A stretch of DNA of 22,081 bases from Cyclobacteriaceae bacterium (GTDB lineage Bacteria > Bacteroidota > Bacteroidia > Cytophagales > Cyclobacteriaceae). Of this stretch, positions 16,306 to 22,081 are shown piece by piece (position 1 is the first letter of the stretch; each line of letters begins with the position of its first letter). The notes beneath the pieces were generated by a model. It made no database searches. It was not told the origin of the DNA and saw only the letters and a program-made list of their open reading frames with translations. The DNA lies in assembly GCA_025363495.1 (NCBI GenBank), contig JANYDR010000553.1, forward strand, positions 1 to 22,081, written 5' to 3'. The translations under genes were made by a program, and so were the position numbers.

Positions 16306-16983
16306 TTATTTATCAATCGGCGTAAGCTCAACCTTCCTGAATTCCACTTCAGCACCTTCGGCCTGTAAAGCGATCTGACCTTTTTCAGCCGTGCAGCCCG
16401 AACCATCATTTACAAGATCACCATTGACCCAGACCTTGATTGTTCTTTCAATACACTCTATGACCATGTCGTTCCACTCACCTACTGGCTTCTCGGAACC
16501 ATCAGTCAGGTTATAAATCCGACGCAACTTCCCTTCCGTGATTCCCCATTCTTTTCTTGCACCTCTGCGTTTTTCCATATTCGGCACGCTGATGTCTTCT
16601 CCTATACACCAGAAATCACCGGCATTTTCGTGATTCATCTGTGCTTCAATGGATTTAGGAAACATACCATAAAGTGTACGCGGCGTTGATGCGTGAACCA
16701 GTACGCCACAATTGCCGGGCTTGGCAGCAAAGCGATACTCCACCTCAAGCCGGTAGTTTTGAAATTGTTCGTCGGTGATAAGATGACCTTCCGGTGTGCC
16801 CATACTTACAAGTAGACCATCACGAACAAGAAAAGGACTTTTGAATGTAGAGTCGTTATCCATTTTGGGAACATCCGCATGCCATCCGTCAAGGTCTTTG
16901 CCGTTGAAGAGATTTTTTGTTTCGGGTTTCTGACAAGCAAGCATTCCAATGGCAATGCATCCAAATAAGAAGATATTTTTCAT
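16306..16983 (-). CDS. DUF1080 (3-keto-disaccharide hydrolase domain) lipoprotein
   Basis: A 225-aa lipoprotein with hydrophobic residues 3-15 and lipobox MLAC (Cys17). The domain begins with the signature NLFNGKDLDGWHA (about 24-36) and continues through LLVSMGTPEGHLITDEQFQNYRLEVEYRF, GNCGVLVHAS and SIEAQMNHENAGDFWCIGEDI, then GEWNDMVIECIERTIKVWVNGDLVND and GQIALQAEGAEVEFRKVEL. This is the concanavalin-like beta-sandwich of the DUF1080 family, members of which hydrolyse 3-keto-glycosides. No partner oxidoreductase or TonB/SusCD gene is nearby, so the sugar is unknown. It has its own -7 box at 17006-17013 and a repeat copy upstream of it. Confidence 0.93.
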   Translation of the reverse strand: MKNIFLFGCIAIGMLACQKPETKNLFNGKDLDGWHADVPKMDNDSTFKSPFLVRDGLLVSMGTPEGHLITDEQFQNYRLEVEYRFAAKPGNCGVLVHASTPRTLYGMFPKSIEAQMNHENAGDFWCIGEDISVPNMEKRRGARKEWGITEGKLRRIYNLTDGSEKPVGEWNDMVIECIERTIKVWVNGDLVNDGSGCTAEKGQIALQAEGAEVEFRKVELTPIDK

Positions 16984-17005
16984 TTTAAAATTCGATACGG
17001 TGGTT

Positions 17006-17013
17006 CAAATATA
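17006..17013 (-). promoter_or_regulatory. Bacteroidota-type -7 box for the DUF1080 lipoprotein gene
   Basis: The minus strand reads TATATTTG, an exact TAnnTTTG match 22 bases upstream of the ATG at 16983. The repeat copy C begins about 20 bases further upstream, so it may supply or displace the -33 region. Confidence 0.6.
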
Positions 17014-17031
17014 CGGTTGATTTTTTTGAAT

Positions 17032-17240
17032 GCAGTCGCGCATGGATGCGCTAAATGTAATTCACACGGAGTAAATCCACACAGATTCAAGAAGCTTTAT
17101 AGATCAAGAAAATATTTTCATTTGCTGCAATTCTTTGTCTTACCGCGTGGATAGGCAGATATTCTCCGTGGAACCTCCGTGCCCTCCGCGACTCTGTGGT
17201 AAAATAAAATTCAGCTTCGTTGAATTAGTAACGCAGTCGC
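17032..17240 (-). repeat. Dispersed intergenic repeat, copy C, flanked by 8-bp direct repeats
   Basis: This is the reverse-oriented partner of copy A: on the minus strand it carries AAGCTGAATTTTATTTT, CGCGGAGG and CACGGAGG blocks, GCAAATGAAAATATT, an ACTCCGTGTG block and the 25-base terminal block (17038-17062), 24 of 25 identical to 12305-12329. The octamer GCAGTCGC occurs at both ends (17032-17039 and 17233-17240) in direct orientation, as a target-site duplication would. The element fills the divergent gap between the DUF1080 and MBL genes. Confidence 0.72.
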
Positions 17241-17256
17241 CAAATGGAATTATAAT

Positions 17257-17264
17257 TATCTTTG
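17257..17264 (+). promoter_or_regulatory. Bacteroidota-type -7 box for the MBL-fold hydrolase
   Basis: TATCTTTG, an exact TAnnTTTG match, ends 11 bases before the ATG at 17276, predicting a very short or nearly leaderless 5' end. The -33 position falls in the end of repeat copy C and has no clear TTTG. Confidence 0.5.
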
Positions 17265-17275
17265 CATGATAAATT

Positions 17276-18169
17276 ATGACCAAAAATATTTCACGGGTAA
17301 GTTGCGTACTCCTCTTTCTATTAGTCAGCGCCTACACAAAAAAAGAACCCCATATTCTCCTCGAAGAACAACGATGGATCCACGGCTCTGAAAATTGTAA
17401 ACTACAGGCAGATCCACTTATTCAAACTGTCAGATATGATGAAACAACATGGATATTTCGACAGAATAAATGCGTCCATTACGAGGCGCCCTTTATGTAT
17501 TTATTCATTGGTAAAAACAAAGCGTTGCTGGTAGATACCGGAGCGAGCGAAAGTGAAGCTGTATTTCCATTATACGATGCGGTAAACAGGATCATTCAGG
17601 GAAAAAATAAAAAAGCTCTACCATTAATAGTTGCTCACACCCACAGCCATAGTGACCATCATGCTGGCGACAAGCAATTTGCTGGGAAACCAAACACGAT
17701 GGTCGTAGGACTTCAAGTCGATGAGATCAAAAAATTCTTTGGAATAGTTCAATGGCCTGAAGGCGCGGCTACTCTCGATCTCGGCGGAAGAATCCTGGAT
17801 ATCATCCCCATACCAGGTCATCATAAAACTTCTTTGGCTTTCTACGACAGGAATTCTGAACTCCTTCTTACTGGCGATACATTTTATCCCGGTCGTTTGT
17901 ACGTAGACAATTGGATTGCTTTCAAAAAAAGTATTGCGCGCCTCTATGAGTTTGCTTCTCAGCACGAGGTCGCCTATATCCTTGGAAACCACATCGAAAT
18001 GTCATTAACGCCGGAAGTTGACTATCCTACCGGTACTACCAATCAACCGGAAGAGCAACGACTACCACTTACCGTGGAGGAATTGGGAATCCTTAATCGC
18101 TCGCTCAAAACAACAACGGATGAACCGGAGCGCATGGTATTTGGTAAATTTATCGTTTCGCCGAAATAG
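17276..18169 (+). CDS. Exported metallo-beta-lactamase-fold hydrolase
   Basis: A 297-aa protein with an N-terminal hydrophobic segment (about 9-21) that looks like a signal peptide or anchor. Zinc ligands of the MBL fold are in order: HTHSHSDHHAG with H123, H125, D127 and H128, then H182 in IPIPGHHKTS, D201 in LLLTGDTFYPG and H239 in ILGNHIEMS. The LLVDTGASESEAVFPLYDAV segment (about 83-102) is the usual second strand-helix. Reactions in the family range from thioester and lactone to phosphodiester hydrolysis; nothing here fixes which. The last 45 residues (VDYPTGTTNQPEEQRLPLT) are an extra tail. The FUSC gene starts 52 bases after its stop and may be cotranscribed. Confidence 0.92.
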   Translation: MTKNISRVSCVLLFLLVSAYTKKEPHILLEEQRWIHGSENCKLQADPLIQTVRYDETTWIFRQNKCVHYEAPFMYLFIGKNKALLVDTGASESEAVFPLYDAVNRIIQGKNKKALPLIVAHTHSHSDHHAGDKQFAGKPNTMVVGLQVDEIKKFFGIVQWPEGAATLDLGGRILDIIPIPGHHKTSLAFYDRNSELLLTGDTFYPGRLYVDNWIAFKKSIARLYEFASQHEVAYILGNHIEMSLTPEVDYPTGTTNQPEEQRLPLTVEELGILNRSLKTTTDEPERMVFGKFIVSPK

Positions 18170-18221
18170 TTCTTTTTCATCACTTCTCCATTCTCAGTTT
18201 CTCCTTTTGTACTTTTAAAGT

Positions 18222-20354
18222 ATGCTCAGTGGGAGAGATTATCTAAGAGAAGCAAGAAAATTTACGACCAGTCAATACTGGAATACGGGTGTGCGTATCA
18301 CAACTGGTGTAATGTTGCCGACTCTTTTGCTTGAACATTTTGGTTTACTGGCGGTGGGTATGCCTTTTTTATGGGGAGCTCTTTTTGTCAGCATCACCGA
18401 TGCACCTGGACCTATCCATCATCGCCGCAATGGCCTTTTGGCGGCGGTAGCTTTCAATTCAATCACTGTTCTCGTTACGACAAGCCTTCACGACTATCAG
18501 GCGTTTTTGATAATTGAAATTATTCTTCTCAGTTTCTTTTATTCCATGTTCGGAATTTTTGGGAACAGAGCTCAGGCCATCGGTACACTGGCAACGGTGA
18601 TCATGTTGCTGAATCTTGTTCCCCACGGATCGTATACAAATCCTTTAAGCGATACGCTCCTCATCATGTCTGGTGGATTATGGTATACAGCTTTCAGTCT
18701 ATTGCTTTACCGCATACGTCCTTACCGATTGGCTGAGCAGGCAGTAGGGGAGCATTTGATTGCTATCGCTGGTTATCTCCGTGCAAGGGCTTCTCTTTAC
18801 AGAGAGGGTTCAGCCGTTGATGTCAGCTTTACAAGGGTAATGGAAGAGCAAAGCACGGTTTTAAAATCGCAGGAGCAGGCGAATGAGATTCTATTCAAGA
18901 CACGGCAATTCGTTGCCGATGCAAGTCCGAGAAGTCGCAGTATGATGATGATCTTCATTGATTCTACTGATTTGCTGGAACAGGTAATGAGTTCTTATCA
19001 GGATTATCAGCAATTACACCGGACGCTTGGCCATACGGGTCTCCTTAACAGATTTTATGATGTCATACTGAAAGTAGCTGACGAACTTGAGCGGATAGGA
19101 TTGATTGTTCAATCAGGTTCTGCTGTCAGGGATGATGTGTCATTGGTCATTTCATTTCATGAGTTAGAGGAAACTCTTAAGCAGGGGCGGGCACAGGCAA
19201 ACGATCCCGATGAGATCAGTAGTCTGAGAGCGATGGAAAAAACACTGTCGAGTCTGCGCCGGATTGCAAATCTTCTGCAGAGATTGGTTTCATACACACG
19301 ACTGGAAATTAAAATACCTACAACCTTTGCTTCGATCGTAGAAGAAAATAAGATAGTAGTCGCACAGCCTATTAGCTGGGAAATTATTCTTGAGAATCTA
19401 ACGCTGAAATCCAATACATTTCGTCATGCGGTTCGGTTGACGGTTGCTATGTTAGTAGGGTATGGCATTTCATCTTTTTTCTCGTTGAGTCATATTTATT
19501 GGGTGTTGCTTACCATTGTTACTGTCCTTCGTCCCGTTTATTCAGTATCACGCCAGCGCAATATTCAGCGACTCGGAGGAACATTCCTTGGAGCATTGCT
19601 GGCGGCAACGGCGCTCTACTTTATTTCTGATCGTGCTGTGTTATTGGCAATAATGATATTCAGTATGGTCATGAGCTATAGTCTTTTGCGTATGAATTAT
19701 CTCGGCTTTGTGCTGTTCCTTACAGTATATATTATTATCACGTTTCATTTTCTTAATCCCGCTGAGTTTACTACGCTTATTGAGCAACGATTACTTGATA
19801 CAGTAATCGGGTCCGTTATCGCGGGACTTGCAGCAAGATTTGTACTTCCTGTTTGGGGAAGGGAAGAAATGGAAACCTCCTTCCGGGAAATGCTCACTGC
19901 TGAAAGAAATTATTTCGATGCGGCATGGCAGGCAGTGCTTGATAAAACGACTCAGATAAAAGGTTATAAGCTTGCGCGGAAGGATGTAGTCGTCGCCTTA
20001 ACAAATCTGTCAGACAATTTTCAACGGGTATTAAATGAGCCAAAGGCAATCCGGCAGGCGGAGCAACTTCACAAATTTGTAATCGCCAGTCATATCCTTA
20101 CCGGGCATATTGCTGCCTTGTCGAGAGAAAAGGTATCGGAAGAATTGTCTGGTTCGCAAGAGGCGATAACATTGGTTCGTTCTATCCGCGACGAGTTTAA
20201 GTTGACGGAGAATAATTTGAAGAATACTTCTGAGTTCGCACCAGATGTGCCGGAAGAAATTGCGATGGAATTCAGTCGTATCCCGCGTCAGCTATCGATC
20301 ATTTATACATTGGTCCACGAGATCAGATTGATTTCTGAAAAAGCGGGAAGATAG
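18222..20354 (+). CDS. YccS/FUSC-family inner-membrane protein
   Basis: A 710-aa protein with two membrane blocks, residues about 20-165 and about 400-545, each with around six helices, separated by a cytosolic helical stretch (about 170-395) and followed by a cytosolic C-terminal domain of about 160 residues. The first block has FLWGALFVSITDAPGPIHHRRNG, typical of the YccS N-terminal domain. The second has VLRPVYSVSRQRNIQRLGGTFLGALLAA, the FUSC-like core signature. Size and layout match YccS/YhfK. Related proteins (AaeB, fusaric-acid resistance) export aromatic acids; a role here is not established, and no periplasmic adaptor gene is adjacent. The ATG at 18222 starts just before a soluble lead-in helix. 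Confidence 0.9.
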   Translation: MLSGRDYLREARKFTTSQYWNTGVRITTGVMLPTLLLEHFGLLAVGMPFLWGALFVSITDAPGPIHHRRNGLLAAVAFNSITVLVTTSLHDYQAFLIIEIILLSFFYSMFGIFGNRAQAIGTLATVIMLLNLVPHGSYTNPLSDTLLIMSGGLWYTAFSLLLYRIRPYRLAEQAVGEHLIAIAGYLRARASLYREGSAVDVSFTRVMEEQSTVLKSQEQANEILFKTRQFVADASPRSRSMMMIFIDSTDLLEQVMSSYQDYQQLHRTLGHTGLLNRFYDVILKVADELERIGLIVQSGSAVRDDVSLVISFHELEETLKQGRAQANDPDEISSLRAMEKTLSSLRRIANLLQRLVSYTRLEIKIPTTFASIVEENKIVVAQPISWEIILENLTLKSNTFRHAVRLTVAMLVGYGISSFFSLSHIYWVLLTIVTVLRPVYSVSRQRNIQRLGGTFLGALLAATALYFISDRAVLLAIMIFSMVMSYSLLRMNYLGFVLFLTVYIIITFHFLNPAEFTTLIEQRLLDTVIGSVIAGLAARFVLPVWGREEMETSFREMLTAERNYFDAAWQAVLDKTTQIKGYKLARKDVVVALTNLSDNFQRVLNEPKAIRQAEQLHKFVIASHILTGHIAALSREKVSEELSGSQEAITLVRSIRDEFKLTENNLKNTSEFAPDVPEEIAMEFSRIPRQLSIIYTLVHEIRLISEKAGR

Positions 20355-20430
20355 GATGGAAGCTGTAGTTGTGTGACCTGATCTCGAAGATTTTAAGAGC
20401 CATGATAATAGCTTATATAGTAGCTCGCAC

Positions 20431-20453
20431 GGAACGCGCTACAAGCGAGTTCC
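20431..20453. terminator. Hairpin between convergent genes, candidate bidirectional terminator
   Basis: GGAACGCGCT and AGCGAGTTCC pair at 9 of 10 positions around a 3-base loop. It sits 76 bases past the FUSC stop and 8 bases past the stop of the opposing small membrane protein gene. There is no T-run on either side, so an intrinsic terminator is uncertain; it may be a REP-like palindrome. Confidence 0.4.
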
Positions 20454-20461
20454 ATAACCAG

Positions 20462-20848
20462 TTATTTATCGGGTACCGGATGTCTAAAAAAGACTATTCC
20501 AAATAATACTGCGAAAACGACGTAAATAAGAGTTGTTACTTGAAAAATTGCAGTGTGGCTCAATGAATACCCTTTTATTAAGGCAAGCGCACCAATCGTA
20601 AAATGAGTTAAATTTCCTATCGCTATTGGTCGCGAGTAAATTCCGCCAATCAAATTCGCTTTTGCTGTCCAGTTTATCATTGCAAATGCAAAATACTGAG
20701 CTCCTAAAATTTGAAGCATTAAGGCATCCAGCGTCGTCCCTGTCGTAGAGTTCAGATAGTTTTGTATTTCATAGGGAAGAAAGGAAAGGACTATTCCGAC
20801 TATACCCATGATTATTGAACTCATTGTCATTAGTAGCTTTGTATTCAT
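20462..20848 (-). CDS. Small four-helix membrane protein of unknown function
   Basis: A 128-aa protein with four clear hydrophobic helices (about 7-25, 43-61, 75-92, 98-120) and short loops, a positively charged N-terminus and a HPVPDK tail. I do not recognise a named family. The size and topology resemble DUF4345 proteins such as the one at 4427-4822, but no shared motif is obvious. It is convergent with the FUSC gene and divergent from the RidA-like gene. The ATG at 20846-20848 lies directly before the first helix. Confidence 0.75.
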   Translation of the reverse strand: MNTKLLMTMSSIIMGIVGIVLSFLPYEIQNYLNSTTGTTLDALMLQILGAQYFAFAMINWTAKANLIGGIYSRPIAIGNLTHFTIGALALIKGYSLSHTAIFQVTTLIYVVFAVLFGIVFFRHPVPDK

Positions 20849-20972
20849 ATGAAGTTAATTAGTAGATATGCCTAAAAAGTCATAAATCTGGGAAGAAAAA
20901 TATTGTCATTTGCAACGAGGTTCTTTTTTTATTATCCATTTATTCATTCACGCAAATCAAAATAAAATAGCT

Positions 20973-21425
20973 ATGAGGAAATTTACTTTGAGTTTCATAA
21001 TGCTCCTGTCTGTAGCGTGTGCCTATGCACAGGAAAAGCCCAAAACTGATGTCGAATACCTGGATGTTCCTGCGCCTAACACCTATCCGTTTTCAGGTGC
21101 AGTGCGTGTAGGTAATATGCTTTACTTGTCGGGCGCTCTGGGAAGCGATGCGACAAACAAAAAGCTGGTCCCCGGTGGAATTGAAGCAGAGACAAAACAG
21201 ACATTGGAAAATATTAAAGCCACGCTCGAGCGAAATGGATCAGACCTTGATCATGTGGTGAAGTGCACTGTGTTTATGGCGGACATCCAGGAGTGGCCGA
21301 AAATGAACGAAGTGTACAAAAAGTATTTTCTTAAGCATTTTCCAGCGCGAAGTGCAGTGGCAGGAAGCGGGTTGGCATTGGGGGCAAGAGTGGAAATTGA
21401 ATGCATCGCGGTGCTTCGCGAATGA
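20973..21425 (+). CDS. Exported RidA/YjgF-family protein
   Basis: A 150-aa protein from the ATG at 20973; the frame is open further upstream to a TTG at 20910, but the ATG begins a textbook signal peptide (hydrophobic about 5-16, cleavage after AYA near 19). The RidA fold follows: VRVGNMLYLSGALG, GGIEAETKQTLENIKATLERNGSDLDHVVKCTVFMADI, then FPARSAVAGSGLALGARVEIECIAV. R126 in the PARSAV segment matches the arginine that binds the carboxylate of 2-iminoacid substrates in RidA. Cytosolic RidA hydrolyses reactive imines; an exported form must act on something else or be a periplasmic variant. It lies alone, with a hairpin just after it. Confidence 0.9.
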   Translation: MRKFTLSFIMLLSVACAYAQEKPKTDVEYLDVPAPNTYPFSGAVRVGNMLYLSGALGSDATNKKLVPGGIEAETKQTLENIKATLERNGSDLDHVVKCTVFMADIQEWPKMNEVYKKYFLKHFPARSAVAGSGLALGARVEIECIAVLRE

Positions 21426-21433
21426 TTTTTCTG

Positions 21434-21453
21434 TAACCTTTCGGGAAAGGTTA
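21434..21453. terminator. Perfect hairpin after the RidA-like gene
   Basis: TAACCTTTC and GAAAGGTTA are exact inverse 9-base arms with a 2-base spacer, 8 bases past the stop of the RidA-like gene and 26 bases before the next start. There is no T-run follows. It may be a weak terminator or an mRNA stabiliser; an operator for the next gene is the alternative. Confidence 0.45.
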
Positions 21454-21479
21454 AGTATTACTTGCAAATCCCTTCATCT

Positions 21480-21938
21480 ATGAAAAATATATCACTGCGA
21501 ATAATGCTTTTTTACCTGCTGATAACGGCAATTTCGTTTACCGGCTTTAGTCAGGATGTCAAGATCAAGGGAAAAGATAAAAACGACCAGAAGCTCGACA
21601 AGAATAAAGAGGAAAAACACAAGGATAAGTACAAAGCTAAAGACAAGAATAAAAACCAGGTTAGTGTAAATGTGGATGTTGAAAAGCTGGTGAAGTTAAG
21701 AACGGAAACAGAGACCTGGACTGACGTGAATGTCGATATAGAAGACATGGACTTTGATGTCGATGTTGATATTGATTTAGACATAGACATTGATATTGAT
21801 GTAGACGAAGACATGGATGTTGATATTGACATCGATGAGGATATGGATCTCGATATCGAATTTGACGAAGACTGGAACGACGAAGAGTGGGAGGAAGAAG
21901 GTGAGGAGGAAGAGCCTGGAGTGCAAATAGCAGTTTAA
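21480..21938 (+). CDS. Secreted bipolar protein: Lys-rich half plus alternating Asp-hydrophobic repeat
   Basis: A 152-aa protein from the ATG at 21480; a TTG six codons upstream is less likely. The signal peptide is residues about 1-25, with cleavage after FTGFS. The mature N-terminal part (about 26-60) is dominated by Lys, Asp and Asn. A short middle region (VNVDVEKLVKLRTETETW) follows. Residues about 82-131 alternate Asp with Val, Ile, Leu, Met or Phe, broken by a few Asp-Glu-Asp steps, and a Glu-rich end closes the protein. Synonymous codons vary along the repeat (GAT/GAC with GTC, GTT, ATT, TTA, ATA), so it is maintained as protein rather than being fresh nucleotide slippage. Cation binding or a surface beta-structure is conceivable but unproven. 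I recognise no family. Confidence 0.75.
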   Translation: MKNISLRIMLFYLLITAISFTGFSQDVKIKGKDKNDQKLDKNKEEKHKDKYKAKDKNKNQVSVNVDVEKLVKLRTETETWTDVNVDIEDMDFDVDVDIDLDIDIDIDVDEDMDVDIDIDEDMDLDIEFDEDWNDEEWEEEGEEEEPGVQIAV

Positions 21939-21962
21939 ACCGGGTGTGTAAATTAAACTGTG

Positions 21963-22081
21963 TCAGTTAATAATTATCGTAATCATACCTGATGTTGGAA
22001 TGTGGTCAACTCCCACGTATCCACTGGAGTGCAATGTTATAAAATTTAGTTTGGAGTTGTCCATCATTTCGACATCAATGC
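21963..22081 (-). CDS. Possible C-terminus of a gene running off the right edge
   Basis: On the minus strand a frame of 39 codons is open from the window edge to a TGA at 21963-21965, ending in LHSSGYVGVDHIPTSGMITIIIN. The composition is protein-like and the position, convergent with the Asp-repeat gene, is sensible, but the fragment is too short to exclude chance and no family is recognised. Confidence 0.35.
   Translation of the reverse strand, partial: IDVEMMDNSKLNFITLHSSGYVGVDHIPTSGMITIIIN

Noticed and set aside
12330..17037. Composite transposon or genomic island bounded by inverted repeat copies A and C
   Set aside because: No transposase, integrase or resolvase inside; the genes are ordinary for the host type and base composition does not visibly change. 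The repeats look individually dispersed.
21551..21832. 93-codon Ser/Thr-Met repeat open frame on the - strand
   Set aside because: It is the mirror image of the Asp-repeat codons of the secreted protein; repeats of GAT/GTN read as Ser/Thr on the other strand.

Overview
The window looks like the chromosome of a Bacteroidota member, most likely of the Cytophagales type. I base this on protein style: an FtsX/MacB permease with the characteristic Bacteroidota N-terminus, lipoproteins with LSSC/MLAC-type lipoboxes, a TlpA-like thioredoxin lipoprotein, a DUF1080 lipoprotein and an exported RidA. Clear Shine-Dalgarno sequences are absent, and several genes are preceded by TAnnTTTG boxes, the -7 element known for the Bacteroidota major sigma factor. 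No tRNA, rRNA, CRISPR array, transposase, phage or plasmid gene was seen. Placement below phylum is inference.

Layout. Positions 1-1596 (-) carry a large lipoprotein glycosidase that runs off the left edge. A 337-bp divergent gap follows, holding a 124-bp palindromic, MITE-like repeat. Then come an orphan FtsX-type ABC permease (1934-4345, +), a small DUF4345-like membrane protein (-) divergent from an AraC-type regulator (+), and the tRNA thiolase gene mnmA (-), which overlaps by one base the upstream gene for a TlpA-like lipoprotein. Next on the + strand are a CaiB/BaiF CoA-transferase, a small exported DUF6265-like protein, an unrecognised 123-aa protein and a PqiA-domain membrane protein that appears to use a TTG start. 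From 12337 to 16983 four genes lie on the - strand: an exported amidohydrolase, a GntP-type permease, a protein with an IF2-N-like head and a long charged/proline-rich tail, and a DUF1080 lipoprotein. The right part has an exported metallo-beta-lactamase-fold hydrolase and a YccS/FUSC-type membrane protein (+), a small four-helix membrane protein (-), an exported RidA-like protein (+) and a secreted protein with a Lys-rich half and an Asp-alternating half (+). A possible gene end on the - strand touches the right edge.

How the genes work together. Most are stand-alone housekeeping, envelope and catabolic functions. Plausible units are tlpA-like/mnmA (stop and start codons overlap), DUF4345/AraC (divergent regulator pair), and gntP/amidohydrolase (uptake plus hydrolysis). 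I found no evidence for a defence, secretion or other multi-gene system of a new kind. The most unusual content is the intergenic DNA, with three degenerate copies of one dispersed repeat family (12175-12329, 15275-15430, 17032-17240) and the separate MITE-like palindrome, and the alternating Asp-hydrophobic protein at the right end.
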